Source of the DNA: Lentilactobacillus laojiaonis
GTDB taxonomy: Bacteria > Bacillota > Bacilli > Lactobacillales > Lactobacillaceae
Length of the DNA: 64,000 nt
Assembly: GCF_020616595.1 (NCBI RefSeq)
Contig: NZ_CP085278.1
Location: 62,001 to 126,000, forward strand
Reading direction: 5' to 3'
Positions 34,248 to 43,445 of the stretch are shown here, in pieces. The first letter of the stretch is position 1. Every line of letters begins with the position of its first letter. The position numbers were made by a program, and so were the translations under genes. The notes beneath the pieces were generated by a model. The model was not told the origin of the DNA and searched no databases. It saw only the letters and a list, made by a program, of their open reading frames with translations.

Positions 34248-35117
34248 TTAATGTTCGCTAAGGTATTCCCAATCAATTGACCAGATAATTCCCATAGCTT
34301 TTGTACCCGTATGCACACTAATGGCTGGACCAATTAAATTACTATCAATAGCGACATCAGGAAATTTTTGGTGCAGTTTTTCTAACCAATCATTTTGTAA
34401 TTTAGGGTTATTGGCATCAACCACGGAAATTCGAACCGGCACATCATAAGTAGGAACCGAGGCTTCGACTAATTCCATGACTTTATTGGTTGCTTGTTTC
34501 ATAGTGCGTTCTTTACTGAGTGGTACAATTTTACCCTTTTCAAAAGTTAAAAGCGGTTTAATTCTAAGCATACTACCAATTAAGGCCGAAGCATTTGAAA
34601 TTCTACCAGTACGCATTAAATGTGAAAGACTATCTACTACAAAGGCCACCTTCATCGAATCCCGCATTAACTCTAATTTAGGCAGAATGGTATCTGCATG
34701 ATGACCTTCTTGAGCCATTTTAGCAGCTAATAAGGTGAGGTTAGCTTCCCCAGCACTAGCGATTAACGAGTCAAATGGATAGACTTTAATGTTAGTGACA
34801 TCTTTAGAATACATAACTAGATTTTCGTAAAAGGTCGTAATACCAGATGATAAATTAACACAAATTACTTCATCGTAACCTTGCGCACTTAAATTATCAA
34901 AAGCTTCTTGCATTTGACCCATCGATACTTGAGCTGTCGTTGGTAATTGTTTACTATCAGCCAACTTATCTAAAAATGCTTGGGCGCTCATATCTACACC
35001 ATCACGATACTGAGTTTCACCAAAAATAATCGTAATTGGTAAGACGGTAATATCATATTTTTCAACTAATTCCTTAGGGATGTTACTAGCACTATCAGTT
35101 AGTACAGCAGTTTTCAT
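34248..35117 (-). CDS. DegV family fatty acid-binding protein
   Basis: A 289-residue cytosolic protein of the DegV/FakB family, which holds a fatty acid for phosphorylation by the FakA kinase. Seen are the opening TDSASNIPKEL, the phosphate-contacting TTAQVSMGQMQEAF, the loop VNLSSGITTFYEN, and MRTGRISNASALIG with the conserved R-x-G-R-I. The ATG at 35117 has GAGGAA upstream; the reading from 35135 is rejected. A second, divergent DegV protein lies at 41799, so this strain has at least two, as is common for binding different acyl chains. fakA is not in the window. Confidence 0.92.
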   Translation of the reverse strand: MKTAVLTDSASNIPKELVEKYDITVLPITIIFGETQYRDGVDMSAQAFLDKLADSKQLPTTAQVSMGQMQEAFDNLSAQGYDEVICVNLSSGITTFYENLVMYSKDVTNIKVYPFDSLIASAGEANLTLLAAKMAQEGHHADTILPKLELMRDSMKVAFVVDSLSHLMRTGRISNASALIGSMLRIKPLLTFEKGKIVPLSKERTMKQATNKVMELVEASVPTYDVPVRISVVDANNPKLQNDWLEKLHQKFPDVAIDSNLIGPAISVHTGTKAMGIIWSIDWEYLSEH

Positions 35118-35186
35118 ATGTTTTTCCTCTATCAATATATAGTTTGCTACTATTATTATCCATAGTAACTAATAAAAGCAAGTAAT

Positions 35187-35214
35187 AAAAAACTCGAGAA
35201 ACTTCCTCGAGTTT
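35187..35214 (-). terminator. Intrinsic terminator of pgcA
   Basis: AAACTCGAG pairs with CTCGAGTTT around a seven-base loop, with six further T residues on the minus strand. Confidence 0.82.
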
Positions 35215-35221
35215 GGTGATT

Positions 35222-36961
35222 TTATAGGAGCGGATTTACTAAATCAGCAATTGCGTTTTCGTAAGCAACTAATTTTTCTTGGACTGATTTTTGTGAATCG
35301 CTCTTAGTACCAACGTAAAATTTAATTTTAGGTTCGGTACCGGAAGGACGAATTGCGACCCAAGTGTCATCATCTAACCAATATTTAAGAACGTCAGCAG
35401 TTGGTAAGGTTAATGATTCGGTGTGGCCATCATCAAAGGTTAAAGTTTGTTTAGCATAGTCAGCCACACGGACCACTTGGTGACCATTTAGTTCAGTAAT
35501 TGGATGGTCACGGAAATTTTGCATGATGCTTTGAATTTTTTGCTTGCCATCTAAGCCGGTAAGGACTTTAGAGATAGTTTTTTCATCAAAGTATCCGTAT
35601 TTTTGATACATTTCTTGAACCCCATCATATAAGGTCTTACCTTGATCTTTATAGTAAGCAGCGACTTCAGCTAATAATAGGACTGCTTGGATAGCATCTT
35701 TATCCCGAACAAATGGATTAATTAAGTAACCAAAACTTTCTTCAAAGCCAAATAAGAAGGTGTGATCTTTTTGATCTTCGAATTCTTGAATGCTTTGAGC
35801 GATAAATTTAAATCCGGTTAGGACACTTTTAGTTTCTACGTTATATGATTTAGCAATTGCGTCAGCTAATTCGGTAGAAACGATAGATTTAACAATGGCT
35901 CCATTGGTAGGTAAAGTATTGGATTGCTTTTTAGCGTTTAAAATGTAGTTTAGTAAAACACTGGCAATTTGGTTACCTGATAGTAACTTGTAGGTATTAT
36001 CAGGTTGGCGAACAGCGGCTCCTAAACGATCAGAATCCGGATCAGTAGCAATTAAAATATCGGCTTTAGTTTTTTGGCCGAGTTCCATAGCTAAATTAAA
36101 GGCTTCCGGAAATTCCGGATTAGGATGAGGCGTAGTTGGAAATTCCGGATCGGCAATGGCTTGTTCAGCTACTACTTCGTAATCCGTAAAACCAACTTCA
36201 TTTAAAGCTCGTCGAGCGATAACTTTTCCAGTTCCGTGTAAAGGTGTGTAAACAAATTTAAGATCTTTACCGGTAGTTTTAACTAATTCGTTGTTAATAG
36301 TAACGTTTTTAAGTCCTTCTAAGTATGGAATATCAACATCTTCACCAATAATGTGCATGATATTATCCATTCTTAAAGTATGTTCATCACTAACGCGAAT
36401 ATCAAATAAATTATTAGCTTTATTAATATAGGTAGTAATTAAATCAGATTCCTTAGGGGGCATTTGACCACCGTCGGGACCATATAATTTAAATCCATTG
36501 TATTCTTTAGGATTGTGACTAGCCGTGATCATAATTCCGGCATAAGTATGTAGGTGTCGAACGGCAAAAGATAGTTCGGGAGTTGGTCGCATATCGTCAA
36601 ATACATAAGTTGGAATTCCGTGATGGCCTAATACGCGAGCGGATTCATGGGCAAATTCTGATGAGAAATACCGTGAATCAAAACTAATGGCTACCCCTTG
36701 GTTTTTAGTAGCGTCATCTAGCGTATCCATAAAACGTGCTAGACCTTCGGCAGCTTGGCGCACCGTATAAATGTTCATTCGGTTAGTACCAGCACCAATT
36801 AAACCACGCATTCCCGCAGTACCAAATGATAGATGAGTTGCAAAGGCATCTTCGATTTCTTTAGGGTCATTTTTCATGTTTTGAAGTTCATTTAAAATAT
36901 TACTTGGTAAATTATCTTGTTCTAACCAAGTGTTATAAGTTTGTTCAGCAATTTCATTCAC
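35222..36961 (-). CDS. pgcA: Phosphoglucomutase / phosphomannomutase
   Basis: Interconverts glucose 1-phosphate and glucose 6-phosphate, connecting maltose or trehalose phosphorolysis and wall precursors to glycolysis or zwf. The 579 residues show the four-domain alpha-D-phosphohexomutase plan: TASHNPKEYNGFK with the phosphorylated serine (about residue 145), the metal loop DPDSDRLGAA, GFEESFGY for sugar recognition, and the C-terminal phosphate-binding RPSGTEPKIKFY. It is the alpha-specific PgcA/YhxB type. The start is GTG at 36961, eight bases after AAGGAG. Single gene; see also the beta-type enzyme at 60028. Confidence 0.95.
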   Translation of the reverse strand: MNEIAEQTYNTWLEQDNLPSNILNELQNMKNDPKEIEDAFATHLSFGTAGMRGLIGAGTNRMNIYTVRQAAEGLARFMDTLDDATKNQGVAISFDSRYFSSEFAHESARVLGHHGIPTYVFDDMRPTPELSFAVRHLHTYAGIMITASHNPKEYNGFKLYGPDGGQMPPKESDLITTYINKANNLFDIRVSDEHTLRMDNIMHIIGEDVDIPYLEGLKNVTINNELVKTTGKDLKFVYTPLHGTGKVIARRALNEVGFTDYEVVAEQAIADPEFPTTPHPNPEFPEAFNLAMELGQKTKADILIATDPDSDRLGAAVRQPDNTYKLLSGNQIASVLLNYILNAKKQSNTLPTNGAIVKSIVSTELADAIAKSYNVETKSVLTGFKFIAQSIQEFEDQKDHTFLFGFEESFGYLINPFVRDKDAIQAVLLLAEVAAYYKDQGKTLYDGVQEMYQKYGYFDEKTISKVLTGLDGKQKIQSIMQNFRDHPITELNGHQVVRVADYAKQTLTFDDGHTESLTLPTADVLKYWLDDDTWVAIRPSGTEPKIKFYVGTKSDSQKSVQEKLVAYENAIADLVNPLL

Positions 36962-37089
36962 TAACTTTTCTCCTTATGCAGTAAAAAATAGGTTTCTACA
37001 AATAAAATACTAACATTAATTAATAATTATACCAAAAACTGGTAAAATAAATTGTTTAGATTCAAATTTTTTGGTAGGAGGAACTCATC

Positions 37090-37989
37090 ATTAAAGTTAC
37101 AAATCAAGAAAAGGGGATTGTCTTAGCGAGTCTCGGGGGAATTTTTTGGGGAATTCAGGGGCCCGTTTCCCAATCGTTATTTGCTACTCAGCATCTTTCG
37201 ACGGAATGGTTAATGGGAATTAAGATGCTTTTAGCCGGGATTGCTATTTTGGCCTATGTCAAATTTGGTAAACATCAAAAATTAAATGTAATTTGGCAAC
37301 GTCCTAAAAATCGGTGGGTAATGTTAATTTATTCGCTTTTAGGATTATCGGCAGTTCAATATCTATATTTATTAACTGTTAAAAATAGTAATGCAGCGAC
37401 TACCACGGTTATGCAGAGTTTAGGGACGGTCTTAATTGTGATTTTTACTATTTTTATTTCCCGTTCGTTACCACAAACTAAAGAAATCATTGCAGTAGGT
37501 TTAGCTATTATAGGTACTTGGTTATTAGTTACCAAGGGAGATATTAATCATTTAGCAATTTCTAAAACGGCACTTATTTTTGGTTTATTACTAGCCCTAG
37601 CCGGAGCCTTACAAACTATGATTCCAGTCAAATTAATTGCTGAATATGGCTCTTTATTAGTGATTGGTTGGGCGATGTTGATTGGTGGGATTGTATTTTC
37701 AGTTTGTTTCCCATTTTGGAAAAATGCCCCCACACTGACTTTAGGAACGGTCCTAGGCGTTGGTTTTATTGTAATCTTTGGTACGATTTTAGCGTATATC
37801 TGTTTCATGCAAAGCCTAGCCTACATTTCACCAACGGTAGCTGGATTGTTGGATACGTTTGAACCGCTAGCTGCTACTTTAGGGATGGTATTATTTTTAA
37901 ATACTAGTTTTAGTTGGATTGAAGCCTTGGGGATGCTACTAGCGATTAGTACGGTATTTGTTTTGTCGGTTAAAACTCCTAAAAAATAA
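37090..37989 (+). CDS. DMT superfamily (EamA) transporter with non-canonical start
   Basis: A ten-segment drug/metabolite transporter with two EamA repeats. The first ATG in frame (37213) would remove the first segment and half of the loop. Reading upstream in the same frame gives IKVTNQEKGIVLASLGGIFW and then GIQGPVSQSLF, the expected EamA N-terminus. The frame is closed by TAG at 37075. Between that stop and 37213 there is no ATG, GTG or TTG in frame, while GGAGG (37077-37081) sits eight bases before ATT (37090) and five before ATC (37087). I therefore place the start at ATT, giving 299 residues, the family length. Substrate unknown. Confidence 0.75.
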   Translation: MKVTNQEKGIVLASLGGIFWGIQGPVSQSLFATQHLSTEWLMGIKMLLAGIAILAYVKFGKHQKLNVIWQRPKNRWVMLIYSLLGLSAVQYLYLLTVKNSNAATTTVMQSLGTVLIVIFTIFISRSLPQTKEIIAVGLAIIGTWLLVTKGDINHLAISKTALIFGLLLALAGALQTMIPVKLIAEYGSLLVIGWAMLIGGIVFSVCFPFWKNAPTLTLGTVLGVGFIVIFGTILAYICFMQSLAYISPTVAGLLDTFEPLAATLGMVLFLNTSFSWIEALGMLLAISTVFVLSVKTPKK

Positions 37990-38069
37990 ATTATGAACAC
38001 CGTGTTGACTTCTAAAAAGATTCATTTATAATAGGTTAGTAAATTAATCTGGAGTAAAGGAGTCGGGTG

Positions 38070-38687
38070 ATGAAATCGGATAAAAGAAATCAGCAAACTG
38101 AACAATTATTAATAGCGTCTTTTATCGATTTAATTAAGGAAAAGAATTTCAATGATATCGGCGTAACTGATATTACTCGGTTGGCCGGAGTAAATCGAGG
38201 AACTTTTTACATTCATTTTAGTGATAAATTTGATTTATTGCATAAAATCGAACGAGAGTTACTAGAAAAGCTCCAGGAAGCACTTAATTCAGTGATTCCT
38301 ACCGCGATCGAGCAATTAAAGAACGATAGTTTTGAAATTTTACCTTATAAATTAGTGATTAAAACTCTTAATCAGATTTACAATGACCGTGATATAGTGG
38401 CGGCCTTGTTAAGTAGCAATGGTGATCCGTTATTTGTTAATAAACTCAAAGATTTATTTCGTAAAGAAATTCGTGTTGAATTTAGTCAAATAAAGGATAG
38501 CGTCTTTTATGACGAAGTAATTCCTCAAGACTATATCGAAGAGATGATTTTAAATAATTTAATGTCAATTGTAATTCACTGGTTAACCAAGGAACATCCG
38601 GAACAACCAGAAGAAGTGGCTAAAATTATTTTAAGATATCGCGAAGTTAGTCCTGATGAATTGATTAGAATAAAAAAAGAGGAGTAG
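38070..38687 (+). CDS. TetR family transcriptional regulator
   Basis: A 205-residue regulator with an N-terminal helix-turn-helix (ITRLAGVNRGTFYIHFSDKFDLLHKI, about residues 33-58) typical of TetR, and a helical ligand domain resembling the TetR_C_7-type of Firmicutes. It starts three bases upstream of the MMPL gene's ribosome binding region: its stop is at 38687 and the transporter starts at 38691, so the two are one operon and the regulator most likely represses its own transcription and that of the pump. ATG at 38070 follows AAGGAG by seven bases; the overlapping GTG at 38067 is less well placed. Confidence 0.88.
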   Translation: MKSDKRNQQTEQLLIASFIDLIKEKNFNDIGVTDITRLAGVNRGTFYIHFSDKFDLLHKIERELLEKLQEALNSVIPTAIEQLKNDSFEILPYKLVIKTLNQIYNDRDIVAALLSSNGDPLFVNKLKDLFRKEIRVEFSQIKDSVFYDEVIPQDYIEEMILNNLMSIVIHWLTKEHPEQPEEVAKIILRYREVSPDELIRIKKEE

Positions 38688-38690
38688 GTT

Positions 38691-41438
38691 ATGGATAAGT
38701 TTTCAAAAAAATACACCGGAATTTTTGTGGCTTGGATCTTAGTTGCGCTTGCTAGCATTTTATTGCTACCTAATTTATCGCAATTAGTTTCTGATAAAGG
38801 CCAAACTAAAATCCCAGCTAGTGCTCAAAGCCAGGTAGCTGATACCATTCAAAAGCATTGGGGACATAAGATTAGTAACACTCGTCAGGTGGTAGTAGTC
38901 TTTAATAATGACGATAGTAAGATCACCGATATTCAACAAAGTGATATCGATGCTACTATTAATTCATTAAAAAATGACCAAGCTAAATATGACATTAAAA
39001 AAATCACCGCAGCTTCAGATAGTTCAATTACTAGAAAACAATTGATCTCTAAAGATAAAACTACTGAGTTAGTTCAACTAGACGTTGGTAAAAAAGATAG
39101 CATTCGTGATATGAATGATAAAATCCAAGACGCAGTTAAAACTAACGGAGTAAAAACTTATGTAACTGGTAGTGACATCTTACAAGATGACTTCCAACTA
39201 TCCACTGAAGAAGGTATTAAAAAGACTGAAGCAATTACCGTAGTCTTTATTTTAATTGTATTAATTATTGTATTTAGATCATTAATCGTGCCATTTATTT
39301 CCTTACTTTCAGTTGGTTTATCATTTATTATTTCATTAAGTATTGTGGCTAATTTAGTTAAATACTACAATTTCCCACTATCTAACTTTACCCAAGTATT
39401 CATGGTAATTGTATTATTTGGGATTGGTACAGATTACAATATTTTACTATTTAACGAATTTAAGCGACAGTTAGCGCAAGGTAAAGACAAAGTAGAAGCC
39501 ACGATTGCTTCAAGAAAAATTGCTGGTAGAACCATTTTATACAGTGGATCTTCAGTTTTAATTGGTTTTACTGCCTTAGGTTTAGCTAAATTCTCAATTT
39601 ACCAATCAGCTGTAGGAGTGGCTGTTGGGGTAGCCGTATTACTATTAGTTCTACTTACCTTTACACCATTCTTTATGGCTGTATGGGGCGAAAAAATCTT
39701 CTGGCCTTCTAAGAATCTTGAAGCCGAAGGTGGAAGTCGTTTCTGGCACTTCCAAGCTAAGAGCTCTGTAGCACACCCAATTATCGTCTTGGTATTACTT
39801 TTAGCCATCTCATTACCAATTGCGATGCATTATAATAACCAATTAAATTACGATAATGCGGTTGAATTAAGTGATAGCATGCCAGCTAAAAAAGGTTACT
39901 TGGTAGTTCAAGATCATTTCTCAAAAGGTACTGCCGAACCAGCAACCTTATACATTAAGGCCGATCACAAATTAAACAACGAAAAAGATCTAAAAGAACT
40001 TGATCGTATCACTAAACAAATTCAAAAGAACCCTGGAATTGCTAGTGTCAACTCAGTTACCCAACCAGGTGGGGTAGCGATTAAACAACTTTATGTAAAT
40101 GACCAATTAGATACTTTGACTGGTAATTTAAATAAAGTAAATAATGGATTAACTAAGACTACTAAAGGTCTAACTAGTTCTAAATTTAATACTGAACCAC
40201 TTGAAAATATTGGTACCTCAACTCAAAGTATTGCTGACCAATTAGCTCAAATTCAAACGGCAGCTCAAAGTGCTAATACTGGAGCAACTCCAACACAAAT
40301 GGTTGAACAACTTCAATCACAATTAACTGCTGCGGGTACTCCATTAAATGCAATTCAACAACAAGCTTTAGTTACTGCTTTGACTTCATCAATTGAAAAA
40401 CAACAAGCTACGGTTTCTGGTACTCAAGCTGCCTTAACTGAAGTTGGAAGCAATACTCAAACCATTGCTACTAACGCTCAAGATTTAGCAGATGAATTAC
40501 AAGAAACTCAAACCAAATTAATGACTGCTAGTGATGGTCTTAAGACCATGAATAGTGGGGTAAAACAATCAAATGATTACCTTAAAGATTTAGGAAAATC
40601 AGCCGCTGCTGATACTTTCTACATCCCAAGTAATATCATGAACAGTAAGACTTTCAAAGATTCTACTGATATGTATCTATCAGGTGATCAAAAAACTAGT
40701 CGCATGATTATTGTTTTAGACACCGATCCAAACTCAGAAAAATCTATGAAACGTGTTATTGATCTTCAACGACAAGTTCAAGAAAACCTTAAAGGTACTG
40801 ATTTGAAGAATGCTACCGTAGCTATTGGTGGTCAAACTGCCTTGTCAGCTGATGATAAGAGCATTTCAAGTCAAGATTTCATTAGAACTGCAATTATTAT
40901 GATTGTCGGTATTGGAATTGCCTTAGCTTTAATTACTCACTCATTGCTACAACCAATTTACATTTTAGCAATGTTAACTTTAACTTACGTAACTTCATTA
41001 GGAATTACTGAATTTATCAGTAAACACCTATTAGGACAAGATATGCTAACTTGGAATACTCCATTCTTTACTTTCGTTATGCTAATTGCCCTAGGAGTTG
41101 ATTACAGTATCTTCTTAATCATGAAATATCGTGAAAATAAAGATACCGGTGCTTCAGTTGGTCAAAGAATGATCGAAGCTGCCACAGTTATTGGAACAGT
41201 AATTATCTCAGCTGTAATTATTTTAGGAGGAACTTTTGCTGCGTTAATTCCTTCAGGAGTTCTTACTTTAATTCAAGTTGCTATTGGGGTAATTGTTGGT
41301 TTAATTATCTTAGTAATAGTTATTCCATTAGTTATGCCAGCGGTAATGCGCTTGACTTATGAAAATATTTCATTTGCTAACTTCTTCTTCTACCACGGTA
41401 GAAAACCAAAACACAGTTTAGATGATGATGAAAAATAA
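38691..41438 (+). CDS. MMPL/RND family transporter
   Basis: A 915-residue RND-superfamily membrane protein of the MMPL type with two repeats, each with one segment, a large extracytoplasmic domain and then five segments. Family marks include FGIGTDYNILLFNEFK and ALGVDYSIFLIMKY, whose Asp-Tyr pairs are the proton-relay residues of MmpL proteins. The second extracellular domain (about residues 465-650) contains a long Gln/Thr/Asn-rich stretch of predicted coiled coil. Such pumps move lipids, drugs or surface molecules. Co-transcribed with the TetR gene. Substrate not determinable. Confidence 0.9.
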   Translation: MDKFSKKYTGIFVAWILVALASILLLPNLSQLVSDKGQTKIPASAQSQVADTIQKHWGHKISNTRQVVVVFNNDDSKITDIQQSDIDATINSLKNDQAKYDIKKITAASDSSITRKQLISKDKTTELVQLDVGKKDSIRDMNDKIQDAVKTNGVKTYVTGSDILQDDFQLSTEEGIKKTEAITVVFILIVLIIVFRSLIVPFISLLSVGLSFIISLSIVANLVKYYNFPLSNFTQVFMVIVLFGIGTDYNILLFNEFKRQLAQGKDKVEATIASRKIAGRTILYSGSSVLIGFTALGLAKFSIYQSAVGVAVGVAVLLLVLLTFTPFFMAVWGEKIFWPSKNLEAEGGSRFWHFQAKSSVAHPIIVLVLLLAISLPIAMHYNNQLNYDNAVELSDSMPAKKGYLVVQDHFSKGTAEPATLYIKADHKLNNEKDLKELDRITKQIQKNPGIASVNSVTQPGGVAIKQLYVNDQLDTLTGNLNKVNNGLTKTTKGLTSSKFNTEPLENIGTSTQSIADQLAQIQTAAQSANTGATPTQMVEQLQSQLTAAGTPLNAIQQQALVTALTSSIEKQQATVSGTQAALTEVGSNTQTIATNAQDLADELQETQTKLMTASDGLKTMNSGVKQSNDYLKDLGKSAAADTFYIPSNIMNSKTFKDSTDMYLSGDQKTSRMIIVLDTDPNSEKSMKRVIDLQRQVQENLKGTDLKNATVAIGGQTALSADDKSISSQDFIRTAIIMIVGIGIALALITHSLLQPIYILAMLTLTYVTSLGITEFISKHLLGQDMLTWNTPFFTFVMLIALGVDYSIFLIMKYRENKDTGASVGQRMIEAATVIGTVIISAVIILGGTFAALIPSGVLTLIQVAIGVIVGLIILVIVIPLVMPAVMRLTYENISFANFFFYHGRKPKHSLDDDEK

Positions 41439-41440
41439 TA

Positions 41441-41474
41441 AAAAAAGCTTTCCCATTCGGGAAAGCTTTTTTTA
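41441..41474. terminator. Bidirectional terminator (MMPL / small protein)
   Basis: AAAAAAGCTTTCCC pairs with GGGAAAGCTTTTTT around ATTC. Confidence 0.9.
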
Positions 41475-41732
41475 TTATTCATTTAAGTCTTTAATAGCGC
41501 GCTCATAGTCCTTCATGAAACGATTATAGTCATCTTCATTAAATTTGTCGTACTTACCAACTTCGTGTAGGGCCTTTTTAACTTCATGAATGGCACGATG
41601 TTCTTCAAACCAAGCACGAGTTTTTTTGCCTTGAAGTTTATCATTTTCTTCTTTGGCTAAAGTTTCATCTAGTTTACTTAAAGTATCTCCAATTTTATTC
41701 AATGCTTTATCTGCTTTATTTTCTTCTGCCAT
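41475..41732 (-). CDS. Small charged hypothetical protein
   Basis: An 85-residue soluble protein of mixed charge, almost entirely helix-forming, with heptad-like spacing of leucines in the first third (LNKIGDTLSKLDETLAKEE). No known family is recognised. A GGGGGA ribosome binding site stands eight bases before the ATG at 41732, and the context GGGGGAATTGAT is identical to that of the small gene at 43049. It shares a terminator with the MMPL gene. Function unknown. Confidence 0.65.
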   Translation of the reverse strand: MAEENKADKALNKIGDTLSKLDETLAKEENDKLQGKKTRAWFEEHRAIHEVKKALHEVGKYDKFNEDDYNRFMKDYERAIKDLNE

Positions 41733-41798
41733 AATCAATTCCCCCTTTGAAATTATATATATCTTACCACCTTAAATTTGCGAACTGGTTAGATTTGC

Positions 41799-42635
41799 CT
41801 ATGAAGTTAAATAAGTAAAATTAATCGCTTCGGTACCCACAATATTAGCGATAACGGGATTAACGATACTAAAATTAATTTTGATATCAGGAAATTGGGC
41901 TTGGACGGTATCTAAAACTTGCTTGGCGCGACGATCATCATTAGCATGCACAATATTAATATCTAAAATTTCATGTTGATGCATAAATTTAAATTGCTCA
42001 TCCCAAAAATCAGCTACCCAACTCATGTCTGGCGTTCTTCTAAGCATCTTAAATTCATTATCTTTAAATTCTAAAATATATCTAATATTAAGTCGGTCTT
42101 CAATAGATCCCATAAATCGATTGATAACTTTGTTGGTAATTAGTTGTTTGTTATCAATAATTGAAGAAAATGAATGGGTATGGCTTAATACGCGAGCCAG
42201 GTGTTGCTTAATTTCTTCAAAATCTTTACCGGCTTCGACATCTTTAGCGGCAGCCAAAGTTTGATAGGCTAAGCCAATGGAAGCCATTTGACTATCAACC
42301 ACGTGAACCGTAGCACTGGCGATTTCAGCGGCCTGTTGAGCGACTTCAAAAGTATTAATTAAACGACTGCTTAAGTGAATGGAGATAATTTCGGAACCGT
42401 CACTGGCTAATTCATCATAAATTTGGGCCAGATCAGTTGGTGAAATGAATTCAATATTAGGTTTATTGGAACTACCGAGTAATCTTAAATAAGCTTCCGG
42501 ATTAATGGTACTAACCCGACCGTATAAATTACCATTGACGGTAACTGGTAAATCAATAACGTAAATATTGTAGCGAGTGATTTGATCTGCGGTTAATTGT
42601 CCGGCTGAATCGGTAACGATTTTAAATTTAGGCAT
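41799..42635 (-). CDS. DegV family protein (second copy)
   Basis: A 278-residue DegV/FakB-type lipid-binding protein, clearly distinct from the copy at 34248. The N-terminal KIVTDSAGQLTADQI, the block FISPTDLAQIYDELASDGSEIISIHLSSRLINTFEVA and the C-terminal glycine loop NPVIANIVGTEAINF are recognisable. The R-x-G-R-I region is replaced by RFMGSIEDRLN, so the binding pocket differs. AAGGAG precedes the ATG at 42635. Single gene. A different acyl-chain preference is inferred, not shown. Confidence 0.85.
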   Translation of the reverse strand: MPKFKIVTDSAGQLTADQITRYNIYVIDLPVTVNGNLYGRVSTINPEAYLRLLGSSNKPNIEFISPTDLAQIYDELASDGSEIISIHLSSRLINTFEVAQQAAEIASATVHVVDSQMASIGLAYQTLAAAKDVEAGKDFEEIKQHLARVLSHTHSFSSIIDNKQLITNKVINRFMGSIEDRLNIRYILEFKDNEFKMLRRTPDMSWVADFWDEQFKFMHQHEILDINIVHANDDRRAKQVLDTVQAQFPDIKINFSIVNPVIANIVGTEAINFTYLTS

Positions 42636-42717
42636 ATGAATATCTCCTTAGATTGAATTATTAATAGCTAAAATTTACAATGGTTAATGATACTTAATGA
42701 AGAAAGGTAATTTAAAA

Positions 42718-43026
42718 ATGAAGGGCAAGTATGATACGCTGCAATTAATTGGAGTACCGCTAATAACTGATGATTCAGGTCAATATCAATTAAAGCTAGA
42801 TAATAATGGAGAATATAAAGCACATGATTGGCGAATTGGTAAACATACCAAGGGAAAATTTAAAAAACTAGGCCAAGTATTTATTACCGAAAATAATATG
42901 TTAGTTGCCATTGTTGAAACTAAAGAATTGGCTTTTAAAAATCGCCATGATTTTACTCCTATGCAAAGATTTACTAATGAATTTATTTCAGATGATTTAC
43001 TAAGTCATATTAAAAAAGGAAGATAA
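42718..43026 (+). CDS. Hypothetical protein, 102 residues
   Basis: A small soluble basic protein with strand-rich beginning (YDTLQLIGVPLITDDSGQYQLKL) and no recognised family, signal peptide or catalytic motif. An in-frame ATG at 42697 lacks a ribosome binding site, whereas AAAGG lies ten bases before the ATG at 42718. It converges on the small gene at 43049 with a shared terminator. No function can be proposed. Confidence 0.6.
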   Translation: MKGKYDTLQLIGVPLITDDSGQYQLKLDNNGEYKAHDWRIGKHTKGKFKKLGQVFITENNMLVAIVETKELAFKNRHDFTPMQRFTNEFISDDLLSHIKKGR

Positions 43027-43048
43027 AGTGATTTTATCTTCCTTTTTA
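43013..43048. terminator. Bidirectional terminator between two small genes
   Basis: AAAAAGGAAGATAAA pairs with TTTATCTTCCTTTTT around a four-base loop; the stop codon of the plus-strand gene lies within it. Confidence 0.87.
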
Positions 43049-43261
43049 TTATTCACTTTTAAGTAATTTTTCGACTTGTATTTTAATTTGTTCGGCAGAC
43101 ATTTGTTTATATGGATCCATATCTTTTTCGGTTTTCATGGTGTTGCGGCCATTTAACTCCATGTAATAGTCCCATAAGGCGTTACGAACAGGAAGATTGG
43201 AGTTTCCCCATGCAGGAAAAGCTTCAGACATTGGTTTATCTAACAAGCTGGATTCTACCAC
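43049..43261 (-). CDS. Small hypothetical protein, 70 residues
   Basis: An uncharacterised soluble protein reading (M)VESSLLDKPMSEAFPAWG and ending in a helical KMSAEQ-like region (MSAEQIKIQVEKLLKSE). A longer frame from an ATG at 43318 has no ribosome binding site, while GGGGGA stands seven bases before the GTG at 43261; I choose that GTG. The leader context is the same as at 41732. I do not recognise a family. Confidence 0.55.
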   Translation of the reverse strand: MVESSLLDKPMSEAFPAWGNSNLPVRNALWDYYMELNGRNTMKTEKDMDPYKQMSAEQIKIQVEKLLKSE

Positions 43262-43445
43262 GATCAATTCCCCCTTAATCAATTTAATTACACTTATATT
43301 ATAATTCAAATAATTCATGATAGTTAAATTTTGTTTGGCAAGTTACCCACATTATCCTGATAGCAAGCAACATCAAAATAAAAGTATTTATCAGCCGAAG
43401 AGTATATAATGTGGTTGAAAAATTGATTTAAGTAAGGAGAAAATT

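Noticed and set aside
37075-37213. Frameshift or truncated pseudogene at the EamA transporter
   Set aside because: The upstream extension stays in the same frame as the rest and gives a complete N-terminus, so no frameshift is needed.
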